Shown one piece after another: positions 41,109-53,273 of a stretch of 64,000 nucleotides of DNA. The position numbers and the translations under genes were made by a program. The stretch covers positions 2,547,001-2,611,000 of the forward strand of contig JAKZAN010000006.1 of assembly GCA_023053545.1 (NCBI GenBank), in the 5' to 3' direction. The notes beneath the pieces were generated by a model. The model made no database searches and was not told where the DNA came from. It saw nothing but the letters and a program-made list of their open reading frames with translations. This stretch comes from Lepidurus packardi (taxonomy: Eukaryota > Arthropoda > Branchiopoda > Notostraca > Triopsidae). How positions within the stretch are numbered: the first letter of the stretch is position 1; the number at the start of each line of letters is the position of its first letter.

Positions 41109-43856
41109 ATGGAGAATTTAACAGATTACGAGTATTTTACGGGCACTACAATAGACCCTCGAGAGTTGGTTACGGGATTGCTGCTAAACATCTCTGCTGA
41201 GAATGCTGTTAAAGGGTCGTCTCTGAACCCTCGTATAGGTCCAGATCCTGCTTTCGCATTGTTTCGCGACGAATCCCGTTTCTGGGTGCAAAAAGTCCTT
41301 CTCATTATTGTCGGCGTGGTTGGCCTTTTTGGAAATGCAGCCACCATAGTTGTCCTCACCAGACGCGTTATGAGAAGTTCCACCAACGCTTATTTGACAG
41401 CTCTAGCCACCTCGGATTTTTTGTATTTGGTCTGTATGCTCTGGCTCTCTGTCATGCACTATTCCTCAGTGCACGAGCCCAACTTTTCCTTCTACTGGTA
41501 CGTCTGGCCTTACGCCGTATGGCTCACGGATGCTTCCAGTGAGTTCGATGTCATTTCACTTCCATTCATGACTTTTTAGATGCCTCAATGCATTTTCTCC
41601 TAACTCGAAGGTTTTCACGCTGATTAGGGTCACTTATGTCAGTGGCATGATCTTCAAACGGCAAGAGAAGAAGCTCGACCACGCCCGGTCGCTTTTTTTT
41701 CAGCTCTCAGGAATTCTCAGCTCGCTTCACCCAGTGTTGCATAAATCATCTTTAGTGAGTGACTAATTTATAAACAGTCATCAACTGTGAGTTAGATTGA
41801 GATTCAAAATCTGAAACTTAAAGAAATGGGCGAGATTTTAAGCCGAAAGTAAAACGGAAGGTTGTCTTTTCTATATCCTCCTAGGAGAAAAGCCAGGAAT
41901 GTACGTCGCGAATTCCACTACAGTATTACGCTCTCGAAACTCCGTGTATACTAGTTAATACTAGCAAATTGAGAAATCAAAGCTCTTAGCCATTATCCAA
42001 CTTATGACGATTCGCAGATGATCTATTTAATCTTTCAATATAAACTATCGACACTCAATTAAACGTTATAAGTAATAAATTGGGGAGCTTGGTATATAAT
42101 GGAGATATAATCGAATTTTATTTCCATGATAAAGATTTACCCAACACTAGAAAAAAACATTAAAACCGCGTGTTGCATGAGTCAGATCATAAAGAAGATA
42201 AAAGTCGTAACAGTGTTATGTTCTTTGAGCCATTTTTTGTTTGTCAAAGCGGGCAATTGCACTTTTTCGTCTTTTTGCCGCAGAGCTTTTTTCGCATCGA
42301 CTTCGCGTGGTCTGCAAGAATTAACCCCAGCGCAACGCCGCGCCGCTTGTCAATGACAGGGGATGTAAGAGCTGTAGCATGACTTTAATGACAGCTTTTA
42401 GAGTTTTTTCTTATTTTTTTCCCGTCTCGACTAAAATAGGACAATCTTTCAAAATCCAGAACAATGTAGGGAGCAGGCTAGGAAATTGCTTGAGTATGTG
42501 TTAGCTATTAGCGCTTGCAGCTTAGCAAAAATGTTGAACAACGTTATTAAACTTTTTTCTCTCTTGTCTGGTTTTTCTTTGTTTCTATGTGGGACCTTGG
42601 TAAAAACAGGCAATACTTCAGTGTGGTTGATTCTTTCCTTTACTGTCGAGCGCTACATTGCTGTCTGTCACCCAATGCGAAGAAGCTCAATGTGCACGGA
42701 ATCCAGGGCGCGTCGAGTCATTATGATCGTCTACGCTTGTTGCTTCTGTGCAACGCTCACGACACCGTTCGAGTGGTCCATTGAGGAGAAATTCGACCCC
42801 ACCATTAATGGCACCCGGTTACGCATAGCGTTCAGCGAATTGGGCGAGAATGAGACTTACAAATCCATTTACTACTGGTTCACTTCCATGACCTTTATGC
42901 TCTTACCGTTGACGCTCCTGATTTTTTTCAATTCGTTTCTAATCATGTCCGTGAAACGCAGCCGGTCTCTGCGGACAAAAATGACCCAAAACGTAGAAGG
43001 CGCCGATGGAAGCTCCCACCAGGAAGTCAAGATTACTATTACGCTAATTGCTGTGGTAATGATGTTCTTACTCTGTCAATTACCCACCGCATTCACGCTG
43101 ATCTACACGTCCTTTTACCAACCCGAGTATCACTCCAATGAAGAAGCCCTGCTCAGGGGACTCGGCAACATCTTCAACTTACTTGTGTGCATCAATGCGG
43201 CTTGTAACTTCATCCTCTATTGTGCACTCAGCGACAAGTACCGCCGTACCTTTGGCCAAACCTTTTTACCTTGCTTTTTCAAGGCTCAGTCTCCGATCCA
43301 CTCCATGTTCTACAGTCATACTTCACCTCCGGACGATCGCATGGCGAGCGGATACCGACGCTCTGCCTCTGTCCGAAATTCCATGGGACAATCTACCGTC
43401 ATCAGTCCCTCGGCCTCTGGACTTCATCGACAAAATACCCTCTACCTGGCCATCCCTACACATGAAAATAAGCAGCGAAATCTTTCAACAAATGACACCC
43501 GGACCAAGACTCAGCCAAACCGAGGTTTCTCCCCGACAGCTGCGTCTCGTTCCCGGAGTTCAAGTCTCACCAGTGAACCGAAATACAATTACATTGACAA
43601 CAAACAGATCCAGTCAACGAACGAGTCCAAAACGACGACTGCGTTGCTCCCCGAGGACCAGCATTCGACGGATGTTGCTGCGAAAAAGCAAAGTTTACTG
43701 TGTGTCAACTGGGGTAGTGGCAAAGAGCTTCATTTGAATGGTTTACGAAGAAACCCACGACCCACACAGCCGAATATACAGATTACCATTTCCAATGATG
43801 AGACGTGCATGCTAAATGCTAGCGACGGCGGAGGAAGTGGTACGACGAGCTTATGA
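41109..43856 (+). CDS. Orphan neuropeptide-type class A GPCR
   Basis: A rhodopsin-family receptor at the plasma membrane, most like arthropod FMRFamide/AH9.1-type peptide receptors. Two exons, 41109-41538 and 42610-43856, joined in phase 1, give 558 residues. The ectodomain of about 60 residues has N-glycosylation sites (NLT, NIS). TM1 carries GLFGNAATIVVL, TM2 LATSDFLYL, and TM3 ends in ERYIAVCHP (an ERY variant of DRY). TM5 has MLLPLTLLIFFNSFLI, TM6 MFLLCQLPTAFTL, and TM7 NAACNFILYCALSDKYRRTF. I see no cysteine at the top of TM3 or in the second extracellular loop, so the usual disulfide may be absent. The Ser/Thr-rich C-tail of roughly 200 residues suits phosphorylation and arrestin binding. 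The ligand is unknown. It is convergent with RIOK3. Confidence 0.86.
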
Positions 43857-44338
43857 TAACCTTGTTATGCTCAACGTTTGCTAAATTTGTCTTTTGTTCC
43901 CAATATGCCCCCAAGTAATCAATGCGGATAGGGCGATGGCATGTTAATCTCTCTACATATTAACCCTTCCCTAAACCCTCCCTAATTGGCACAAGGTTGA
44001 ATATAGCATCTTGTATTCGTATACGTTACGTGTGCTGACACGAACACACACACAGCGCGAGCACATTGCTTAGCGGTCTTCAACCTTCCTCCAAACCCAC
44101 CACGTACCAAATGTTGCGAAGAAAAGTACACATATTTTCAAGCCAATCTCTGACACAGTTGCCCCCAAACACTCAGCAATATTAACAAAAAGTAAGTGTT
44201 TCTGACTCGTAATACAGAGTCCGAAAGCAAAAAAAAGTCATTTGTTGTATGGCTACAAATGATCTGTAGCACCATATAACTAAGCACTTTTTTTACAGCG
44301 ACCTATCATCATAGAAACTGCTACAATCCTGCACTCCT
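43857..44338. other. Spacer between convergent GPCR and RIOK3
   Basis: This 482-bp spacer holds the 3' UTRs of two convergent genes. No open frame, repeat or structured RNA is evident. Confidence 0.6.
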
Positions 44339-46742
44339 CTACGTATGCTGACGAGGGGATTGAATGGACTTCTTTCCTGCCGAGCTTTTGTTCCGACTGC
44401 CGTCTTTATCTAACTGGCTTTGGGCCCAGCAAAAATCAAAAGGATAGGTCTTTTCCGATGCAGCAAAGGTCAGCACTTCTTCGCTGCTCTCGAAATTCTG
44501 GATCTAAGACGATAAATACAAGATAAAAAAGTAAGTTCTGGCACTCTAAGACAACCACTCCGGAGTTAAGGAAAAATAATACCTCGGACAAAATATCAGC
44601 ATCGGTGCCATGCAACTCCAACCCCGAAACGCTTGTAAATAGCTGCTTTGCTGTGGGTACCTTTTTGATTCCTTTCTTGTCGAAAAACTAGCCAGAGAAA
44701 AATTCGTAATTAGCGGACCTGACTTTAGGACTGACTGAGGTTTACATTAGTGATGTTCTGACAGTCTCGATATAAAAATTCAAGTGCATGTGGGTGGGAT
44801 GGTTCCACCGATTGGCTGACGTCAATAAACCAGCATTTGTCCTCGTGCCACAGGATGTTATACTCGGATAAATCCGCGTGCACCAAGTGGCAATCTTTAT
44901 AAAGCCGATGCATCATCTAAGAGAAGAAAATCATTTTTTTCCCATACGCTCGGCTTCAAAGTCCCAACCTCCTTGGTTTCCCGGAAAGCTTCTTGCCACT
45001 GAGCATCTGAAAGCGTAACATTTTTCAACTGAGGAGCTGCTTTTCCACTCTGACCCAAGAAGGACATGACCAGGACATGTTTCTTGAGTTGAACAACTTC
45101 GGGTACGTTTATTCCTAAGGAGTCCAAGAAAATTGTTTAAGACGACGAGTGATGATTAAAGACCACAATGGGCAGCAGAAGGTAAGGTGGAAAAATAACT
45201 TAACTAACCGGATTGTCTCATTCGCATAAGGTTATGCATTTCCTTCTCGGCCCACATATGGACAATTTTTCGTGGATTCTATGAACCGTACAGTTTCCCG
45301 AAGAGCAAAGAGAAGGGGGAACAAATTACAAAACATGATTTCCAAGTCAATGTTACCTAATCAAATTTACCTGTTTCGAGAACCTGTCACGGAAACGGTA
45401 ATCGTCCTTTATATATTTGTCCCTCGTCTTGAACTTATTCAACGTAGTTTTGAATACTTTGACGGCGCACTCCTTGGGAACAACTCCTCCTTCAATACTG
45501 CAATAGGTGAATGATAGTTATTTTTTTTTTTTAACCAAGAGAGAGGGAGTGAAAAATTCTTACACTCCGCCTTCAGCATGTAATATAATTGCTTCTTTCC
45601 CGCTGCTAATTGTGCCATTGATGCGTTCCAGCATCTGATTATCGACCATTTTGTGAAGCATTAGACGTGTCTTTTGATCCAGAGCCATGACCGAGGTGGA
45701 TTTTTCCTCTTTGTCATGCAAACGAGCCAATCGACGTCGTTCGCTCATCGAGTAGACCTTCAAATTGTTGTACACCTACCCATTGACAAGCACAGAAAAT
45801 GGACAATGAAAAGTTTGCGTAAGCTAATTAAAGTAAGGATGTTAACGCGGTTCCAAGAACGAGATAACACACTTTGTTAGACAGTTGCATGTCAAAGCCT
45901 CCTCCGTCTCCTGTTTCTATTCCTGGCGGAAATTCCATAACTTTGCAAGCATTCTTCCTCCCAGTAATCACGCTATCATGCTTGGTTATAATCGCGTCTC
46001 CTTGTTTTTTATAGCCACACTTGGGCAAGACTGGTGCCTCCTTTTCGGTTTCCTACATCCCACAAAGTTAGGAAATGGGCAAAAAGACAAACGGCTTAAG
46101 ATAACAGCTTTGTAGACGGTAAAAGTACTTCGAATGCATCCCAGCTCTTATTTTTGTCATCTTCATAAAGTGCTGCATCTTCCTCGGAATCGCTCCCATA
46201 AACATTACCTTCCGGAATCATGCGATAGTTGGAGTAGGATACAGAAACTAATTACATATCACAGAAATATAAAGAAACAGATTAAAGTAACAGTGATTTC
46301 ATGATCCTAAGCTTACCCTTAGAGTGACCATTGTACTTCGCTTCCACTTTGTCAAGATCACGATCGTATTCACGATCAAACTGCATCTGTAGCATTTGAG
46401 CGATTACTGCATCACTGGTAACATCCAGTTGATCCTCGAAGTCAAGGAAATCATGAACCAGGTCTACTTCAGGAACACTGGCTTCTTCACGAAGAAAACC
46501 AGTCATCTCCTCCCTAGAAACAAAATAAGAAATTGGTTTAATTATTCTAATAAAAATTTAAGCATTGTGTGTAAAGCAATACCGCAATCTTTATCTTGAA
46601 AAAAAAAGACAACACTTTACCTTGACTGAAGATCTTGAGCTAGATCTTCCGACATTAAATCGGCAAAGGACGTTGGCTGCTCCACTACGGAATTTGTTTT
46701 CATCCCCCAAGGATTCGCTTTTACTTCTCCGGATGTGGACAT
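44339..46742 (-). CDS. RIOK3: RIO kinase 3 (RIOK3)
   Basis: RIOK3 is an atypical RIO-family kinase of late pre-40S ribosomes, also reported in innate immune signalling. Eleven coding exons (46742-46621, 46513-46317, 46247-46129, 46052-45873, 45775-45564, 45497-45371, 45278-45209, 45114-44969, 44916-44746, 44687-44583, 44503-44339) give 537 residues. The RIOK3-specific N-terminus is clear: [29 protein letters not shown] and TKHDSV followed by GRKNACKV. The kinase has a RIO P-loop (GTISSGKEA, about 260-268), K290 in CAVKVFK, D406 in [10 protein letters not shown] and the metal-binding D423 in [14 protein letters not shown]. An upstream exon (46907-46833) is open and in frame, splicing at 46769, so a start at 46907 with 34 extra residues is possible. 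The gene is divergent from FTSJ3. Confidence 0.96.
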
Positions 46743-46832
46743 GATTATGGTCGTTAAAGCTTTAAAATCCTGAAAATTGCCACACATAAGAAAAATAAAC
46801 GACAACGATAAGTCAACTTAGCGATTACACAC

Positions 46833-46907
46833 CTGGAAGTAAAGTGACAAGAAGCAGGCAGATTTTCTAGGTTCCTGAATGTATTGACGAAATCTAGATT
46901 GCACCAT
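46833..46907 (-). CDS. RIOK3: Possible alternative first exon of RIOK3
   Basis: An ATG at 46907 opens 25 codons (MVQSRFRQYIQEPRKSACFL, then SLYFQ) ending CAG at a GTGTGT donor. The acceptor at 46770 (TTTTCAG) continues in frame for DFKALTTII and into the MSTSGEV start. It is either a 5' UTR exon open by chance or a real N-terminal extension. The extension has four Arg, one Lys and only one acidic residue, with hydroxylated residues, loosely like a mitochondrial targeting sequence. Confidence 0.4.
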
Positions 46908-46970
46908 GAACAACGTTTGCCAGAAATCGAACCATAACAAAACTTGCAATAGATTTAGGTGTAGCTAACA

Positions 46971-47430
46971 TGTGAAATGAGAAGTGTGAAATGGTCAAAG
47001 GCCAAACGGACCACGAAACAGCTCCCTTATTGGTTGACCGTTGGACTCATTTCGCGTTTCACTGACAGCAAAAATTCAGTCTTTTAACTCAATTTGAAGA
47101 TGCCAGATACAAAAACAATGCTATTTTATCTCTAAGTGTATTTATATAAATATTTTATTACTTTAAAATACTTAAATATAGTAAGCTAAATTTTGAATTG
47201 TATGTATCCTATATTCGACTAGGTTAGGTAAGGTTCGGGTAGGTTGGGGCAGGTTAAGTCAGGTTTGGTTAGATTCTTTTTTCCTATTTCTTGTGCTTTT
47301 CAATTACTATTTTTATAATGTTGCATAGAATTTCTCTCAAATTATAGTTTCGTATGTTATCACGTTTCGCTGGAATTCACTTAGCGGTGTCGCAGGATCT
47401 TTTCGCGTTTTACCATTTCGCGTTTTACCC
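46971..47430 (+). mobile_element. Non-autonomous element B, between RIOK3 and FTSJ3
   Basis: About 460 bp without coding capacity. It shares two end blocks with element A: 47014-47038 (CGAAACAGCTC then ATTGGTTGAC after four bases) and 47342-47379 (starting TTATAGTTTCG). The right end repeats TTTCGCGTTTTACC twice (about 47400-47430), the reverse complement of the start type seen in element A. The middle is AT-rich and contains a degenerate AGGTT/TTAGG-like run at about 47219-47272. Boundaries are approximate; no target-site duplication was confirmed. Confidence 0.55.
47219..47272 (+). repeat. Degenerate TTAGG/AGGTT-like run
   Basis: Successive units such as AGGTTAGGTAAGGTT, GGGTAGGTTGGGGCAGGTT and AAGTCAGGTTTGGTTAG resemble decayed arthropod telomere repeat. 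It lies inside element B and may be part of that element rather than an interstitial telomere. Confidence 0.45.
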
Positions 47431-47544
47431 ACACCCAAATAGATACTGAATGGCAATGGGCTAATATGTAACGAATCCCGTTGTCTTGCAGTCTGCCTCT
47501 CAGTAGTTAGTGTGCTGTCCATTGCAGCCGGGGTTTTTGCGTCG

Positions 47545-47550
47545 CACGTG
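47545..47550. promoter_or_regulatory. E-box CACGTG upstream of FTSJ3
   Basis: CACGTG lies 45 bp before the FTSJ3 start codon, probably in or next to its 5' UTR. Myc/Max and Mondo/Mlx bind this core, and Myc drives ribosome-biogenesis genes in animals. A 6-bp match occurs often by chance, so this is only suggestive. Confidence 0.3.
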
Positions 47551-47594
47551 GTGGCTGTAGTGTTGAAACCGATAAATTTTCAACATCAGCAAAG

Positions 47595-50500
47595 ATGGGA
47601 AAGAAAGGAAAGGCGCGTCAGGATAAGTTTTACCATCTGGCCAAAGAAACAGGTACGTTTTCCCCAAATGTTAAAATGCTACGCATCGTTAATGCGACAC
47701 GTACAGTTACGGTATACAATACAAAAGCATGGGGTTGTTATGTTGTTTATACATTCATTTATTCCTCTCAGGTTACAGGTCAAGAGCTTCCTTCAAGTTG
47801 CTTCAGTTAAACAGGCGGTATGAGTTTCTTCAAAAAGGTCGAGTCTTGATTGACTTATGCGCTGCACCAGGATCATGGATGCAAGTAGCAAGACAGCACA
47901 TGCCAGTATCAAGCCTAATTGTGGGCATTGATCTGTTTCCAATCAAACCCATACCTGGCTGCATAGCGTTACAAGAAGACATTACTACAGATCAGTGTCG
48001 CCAAGCCTTAAAACGCGAATTGAAAACATGGAAGGCTGACATCGTTCTTCATGACGGTGCTCCTAATGTGGGTCAGAATTGGATTCACGATGCATTTATG
48101 CAATCCCAACTAGTACTTTCAGCCTTGAAACTAGCGACCGAATTTTTGGCCCCCAATGGCTGGTTTATCACCAAGATTTTCCGGTCCAAAGACTACCAGC
48201 CTTTATTGTGGGTACTACAGCAGCTTTTTAACAAGGTAGAATTGACTTTTGTTGACGCTTGTTATGTAAACTTAAGTATAAATTAATATTTAGATTCATT
48301 CCACCAAACCTCAAGCATCTCGTCTTGAGTCTGCCGAGATTTTCGTTGTTTGTCAAGGATATAAAGCTCCAGACAAGCTAGATTCAAAGTTTTTGGACCC
48401 GAAATATGTCTTTAAGGTATATAAAACCATGAACAAAATTTAAATTTGGCAATACTGACAGTTTTTAAATAGGAAATTGAAGCCAGTATTTCCAAGTCCC
48501 TTGCACTTCAGACAAACTTGACCAAGAAGAAAGCAGAAGGGTATGAAGATGGCATCAACAGTTTGCACAAATCAGTATCCGTGAAAGATTTTTTCTTCGA
48601 GGAAGACAGATTCTTAGAATTACTGAGCTCCGCCACAGAGGTATATTTAGCTCGTGAAAAGATGCATCACTCATACAAATTACGTTTTACAGTTGATCCT
48701 GGATGATGATAGGATTCTCAAGCATCGTCTTACCACTGCGGAAATTGCCGAGTGCTGTAAAGATGTAAAGGTTTTGGGGAGAAAAGAGCTCAAGTCCCTG
48801 CTCAATTGGAGGAAAGCCATTAAAGCAGAATTTGACAAGGAGAAGGAAGAAACAAAGGAGCCCAAAGCAACTGAAGAATCTGTAGTGCAGGAATCAGAGG
48901 ATGAGGACGACAAAGAACTTGATGCGATTGACAGACAAGTTGAAGAACTACAGGTAATGTTTTTGCATCACTTAAAACTATTGCTAATTTATTGGAACTT
49001 GTATCAAGGCGGACCATCAACAAGAGTTAAAACGAAAGAAGAAGAAAGTTCTGAAAGAAAGACGGAAGCTTCAAGCAAAAATGGCCTTAAAAATGCTGAT
49101 TGCAGGAGATTCAGGACCGTCTCTGCAGGATGGACCCATGTTTAATCTCAATCAGATAAAAACAGCAGAAGTAATTGGTATCAACTTAGATTTGCGGCCG
49201 TTTTCATACATTATTCATCACCGTCTAGGACCTAGCTACGGTAGCAGGAGACGGTTTGGATTTGTTTTTGCCTTCCGATGAAGAAGATGAAGAGAAAGAA
49301 CCATTGCCGAAATATGCCAAATACGACAAAGGAGAAAACCATCTTGACAAGTCGGGACGCTTTTACCGCAATGAAGAAGATTCCGATGAAAGTGATGCCC
49401 CTCGAGATGATGAGTACGAGTCAGATGTCCCTCAAGATCAATTAGGTTAATATAGACATTGAGAGGTAAACTTCAACTTCTACGTATTCAAAAATTTTCT
49501 ACTAGGCTTGGCTAGCGAAAGTGATAGAGAAGACACCGACTCGGACGATGACGTGGCTGACAGTCCCTCGAAAGCCAAAAGATCCGTTCGTTTTGCCGAC
49601 GAAGAAACTGTTGTAGTGCAGAGCAAGAAAAGCAACAAAAAAGACAACTCGACAGAAGATGACACAGAAGTTTTGAATCCGTTGATAACTGACTTACAAG
49701 GTGGGGATGCGGAACAACGAAGAAGGCGCAGAGCACAGTTATGGTTTGATAAAGTAAGATAAATGGTTACAGTTGCAAAAACTGTTCGTTTAGCATAGCG
49801 ATTTTTTCTGTTGTGACTTTGATGGTGGTAGCTTTTGCCTGGCTTCCTTCTGTGCGGTCATGCATCGAGGCTTTCAGACTGTTTTCCTCTTCCTGGTAAA
49901 GTCTTATCTCGCTATTGATTATTTTTTTTTACGGTAGGATGTTTTCGAGAACTTGGAAAATGAGGAAGATGAAGATGCGGAGCTGGATCTAGTGTTGAAA
50001 CAGCAACGTCAAGCAACATTTAAACTTGCCGCTTCTCTTTCAAAATTTGAAAAACCACAAGTCAAAAGTCGTAAAGTAGCTGATAAAGTTGTGAACGGAA
50101 AACAAAGCGAGGTTTCCAAGTCAGATGACAATGAGAAAATCGACGACGATTCCAGTTCAGATGAGGACTCAGACAGCGATAGTGACTCCGGGTTGGAGAA
50201 AGACTTACCAAACAAGACGGACGGAGACACGTTTGAAGTCGTCCCCCAACAGCCAGCAGGTATGCGTTTGAGTTAGAAATTACATGCATTGCCGCTCGAG
50301 AAAAAGAAATATTTATTTGGCTTGTTTAATTGGTTTTCTAGGAAAAGGTCGGAAGAAATCGCTACCACCTGAGGCTTTGGCCCTGGGCCAGAAGTTAATT
50401 AAATCCAAGAAAGCACGCCGAGACATTCTGGATGACGGCTGGAATCGCTATGCCTTTGGAGACGAGAACTTGCCAGAATGGTTTGTTGAAGATGAACGCA

Positions 50501-51106
50501 GGCACAACCAGAAAGATCTACCAGTTACTCGGGTACCTTTTTTTGCCAGTCTCCCTTTGAAGTTCTAAATTCTATCCATGTTCTTTCTTCTTGTTCTGCT
50601 CCCGGATTTTTTCACTACTAAATGTGTTACCTTTTCTTCTAGGCGGAAATAGACGCGTATAGACAGCGTCAGAAAGATATAAATGTGCGCCCCATCAAGA
50701 AAGTGGTAGAAGCTAAAGCCCGCAAGAAGCGCCGCGTTTTGAGAACAATGGAAAAGGCCAAGAAAAAAGTTCAGAATATTGCAGAAACCATGGGCAATAC
50801 AGACTACGATAAGGCTCAACAAATTCGACAGTAATCATCTCGTTTACTTATAGCGACAAGGAGTATATATTGACGGCTTCACTTGTGTCCTGTTTCAGAA
50901 TTTATCGAAAAGCTGCAACCGCCGCCAACAAAAAGCCAGAAACGAAATACGTTGTAGCGAAGAAAGGCTCAGTAACTGGCAAAAGAGCTCGTAGGCCGGC
51001 TGGAGTGGAAGGGCGTTATAAGCTCGTAGATCTTCGTATGAAAAAGGATAACAAAACAGCTAAAAAGGCGCAAAGACGAGGAAAGCACGGGAAAAAGAAG
51101 CGTTGA
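47595..51106 (+). CDS. FTSJ3: Pre-rRNA 2'-O-methyltransferase FTSJ3/Spb1
   Basis: FTSJ3 (yeast Spb1) is a nucleolar SAM-dependent 2'-O-ribose methyltransferase acting on pre-60S particles. Twelve exons (47595-47652, 47772-48235, 48294-48416, 48473-48640, 48693-48953, 49009-49177, 49248-49445, 49506-49753, 49938-50259, 50342-50532, 50643-50830, 50899-51106) give about 865 residues; family members are near 840-850. The FtsJ domain (about 20-200) holds the SAM loop DLCAAPGSW (47-55) and a K-D-K-E tetrad: K28, D114 in DGAPNVG, K154 in FITK, E189 in SAEIF. A long Glu/Asp/Ser-rich middle follows, then the Spb1 C-terminal domain ([64 protein letters not shown]). The start gives the conserved [18 protein letters not shown]. 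The acceptor of exon 7 is ambiguous by three bases. Confidence 0.96.
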
Positions 51107-53273
51107 CAAGTGTAAACTTACATTTTTGTAAGATAAGAATACAATCTTTCGATCCGCTATTTCCTCGCGAGGCTACTAATTTTGAACCAAACATTCCTGT
51201 ATCATGTTCGCCTTAAGCTGTTTTATAGCTAATGTGCTACCTTTTTGCCGTTCGGAAAGATTCGTTACAGCTGATGAGCGAAGTTACTCTCGCGTCAGAA
51301 CCACGTTATTTTTGTGTTGCTAATTTACGCTTGCCACTTGGGAATACGCGCAAACCTTTTTTTTCTTTTCTTTCTCTTTAGGAAAAGAAATAGCTTATTC
51401 TTTATCAATGGCAATCGCCTACGTTCCCTTGTGACTTAAAAGCTCGTCCATAACATGAATGGATCATTGCTGTGAAGTGGAGGAAATTGACAAGACAATC
51501 CTTTTCTGGTGTGTGTAATTAGCCGATTTGTGCCCACATGGGGGGTTATATTGGGAAGCAATCTCAGTTTAGTATGGAATCTTCTGCCTCACGATAAAGG
51601 CAAACAAAGGCTTACAACGTAAGCTTAAGAATAAAACAAAACAAAAAATGGCTTATGCAGCCGAGTGCCTACACTTCAAATAGAACGTGAAGTTAGTGGA
51701 CAGCAGCTTCCTCAATCAATGCAAATACGTGACCGTGAGCTGTCTATGGGTCGTGTTGGACAGAGCCAGAACGCAGACACGGACGCATCGATTTACTTGC
51801 AATGAAACAAAGGTCTCCACGAAGAAGTGTTCACGAGATGAGACTACGAATGTCCAGAGTCCTAATCCACACTTAGATCTTCTGTAGATTTGAGGAAGGG
51901 TTCGTAGAAGACGTTTGAGTACGATTAGTCCTGATTATTGAGACAGAATCAATTGTTAGAATATCTCGAGAGGACATCAGATGAATACCACTGTAATATT
52001 GCTTTTACGAAAATCACGTATTTTTCACATTTTTGCATATTCGAGTGAAGCATGCAGTCTTTGGAGAGAAAATGTTCTTTGACAAATGAATCGATTTTGC
52101 CTAACTAATTATTAAAACCAATAAACATACTATGAAAGTGCTTCATATACTTTATATCTCGATCATTAAAACTCCCTTGGTACAAGCCAGAGTCCTTCAA
52201 ATCGAGGACTTTTATCCAGTTAAAATTCGAGGGAACAGCAAGACTGAGGCTCAGAGACGTTCTCCAAAAGCCCAATTAGAAGATATTTTTAAATGATATG
52301 TTTAGAACCTCTCTGGTGACATGTGTTTGAAATGAGGACTACTTCAAAACGAATATAAAAAGCCTTTACAGCAAATTTGTACCTAACGGACGCTAAATCG
52401 TCAGACTAGTTGGGTCCGGACAAAGCTAAACAGTAGATACATGTTAACGGTTATAATACAAAGCATGCATATCCTGAAGCAATCAAAGAAAATAAGTTGC
52501 TTAAGAGATATAATATATGAGCCCAAAGTGAGTAACGAACAATGGTCTATATAGTCACAGTCCGCGTAGCGTATATACTGAGCTGAACGGAAGGAACTCT
52601 CCACGCCCTTTGGGAGTTTCTTTTTTTCGCATTATTTTCCTCTGGAAGTTTCCTTTTTTTCTCCCTTTTTTGCTGAACGAAAAAGAAGCAAGAAAGGCAG
52701 GGCGCGGGTTTCTAGTTCATGAGCGTGCTTGCTTCGTAGCCCGCATGAGCACAGGCGTACATTCCTTCATAGGTCGCACGAGAAACATAGCGTTATATTG
52801 GTTTCGCAGCAGGAAGCAAGCTTAGTTGCATCCCAGTTATCTCTTCGGCTCCTTTAGCTAGAAGACACGCCCATGGTGACTCTGGGATTCACCGGTGTAA
52901 CTGCTCTTCTTCTGCCCACTTCGTTGGCATCTCCAAGACTTGGGTTTCCAGCGCCAAGAAAACAAAGACAAGCTATTTTTTCTTTACTTTGGAAGGGCAG
53001 ATAGTGGAAGATTTAAAAGAAAACGAGTCGTAGTCCGCTAGACCTGCACAAGAGCAAGCCGAGTGTCGGACACTGTGTGATTAAAGTGTCGAGTGCAATT
53101 AAGAGAATCCTTGCGGACGTAATTGCGGTGGCTGGTAGAAAAGTCGCGCGGGAAACCTGACAAATCTTATTGATTGAAAGAGAGACTCTGGTAGCAGGCT
53201 CAGAGAGGACACCCGCTTTCAACGTCGCTGCTTTGCGGCCTTTGCCTTGGCTGCTTTAGGGAGTTCTCTTAAA
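51107..53273. other. Intergenic stretch before second GPCR
   Basis: About 2.2 kb with the FTSJ3 3' end (a variant AATACA lies near 51130) and the likely promoter and 5' UTR of the downstream GPCR. No conserved exon, RNA gene or clear repeat was found. Confidence 0.5.

Noticed and set aside
43138-43737. 199-codon frame overlapping the first GPCR
   Set aside because: It is an out-of-frame shadow of the receptor's final exon.
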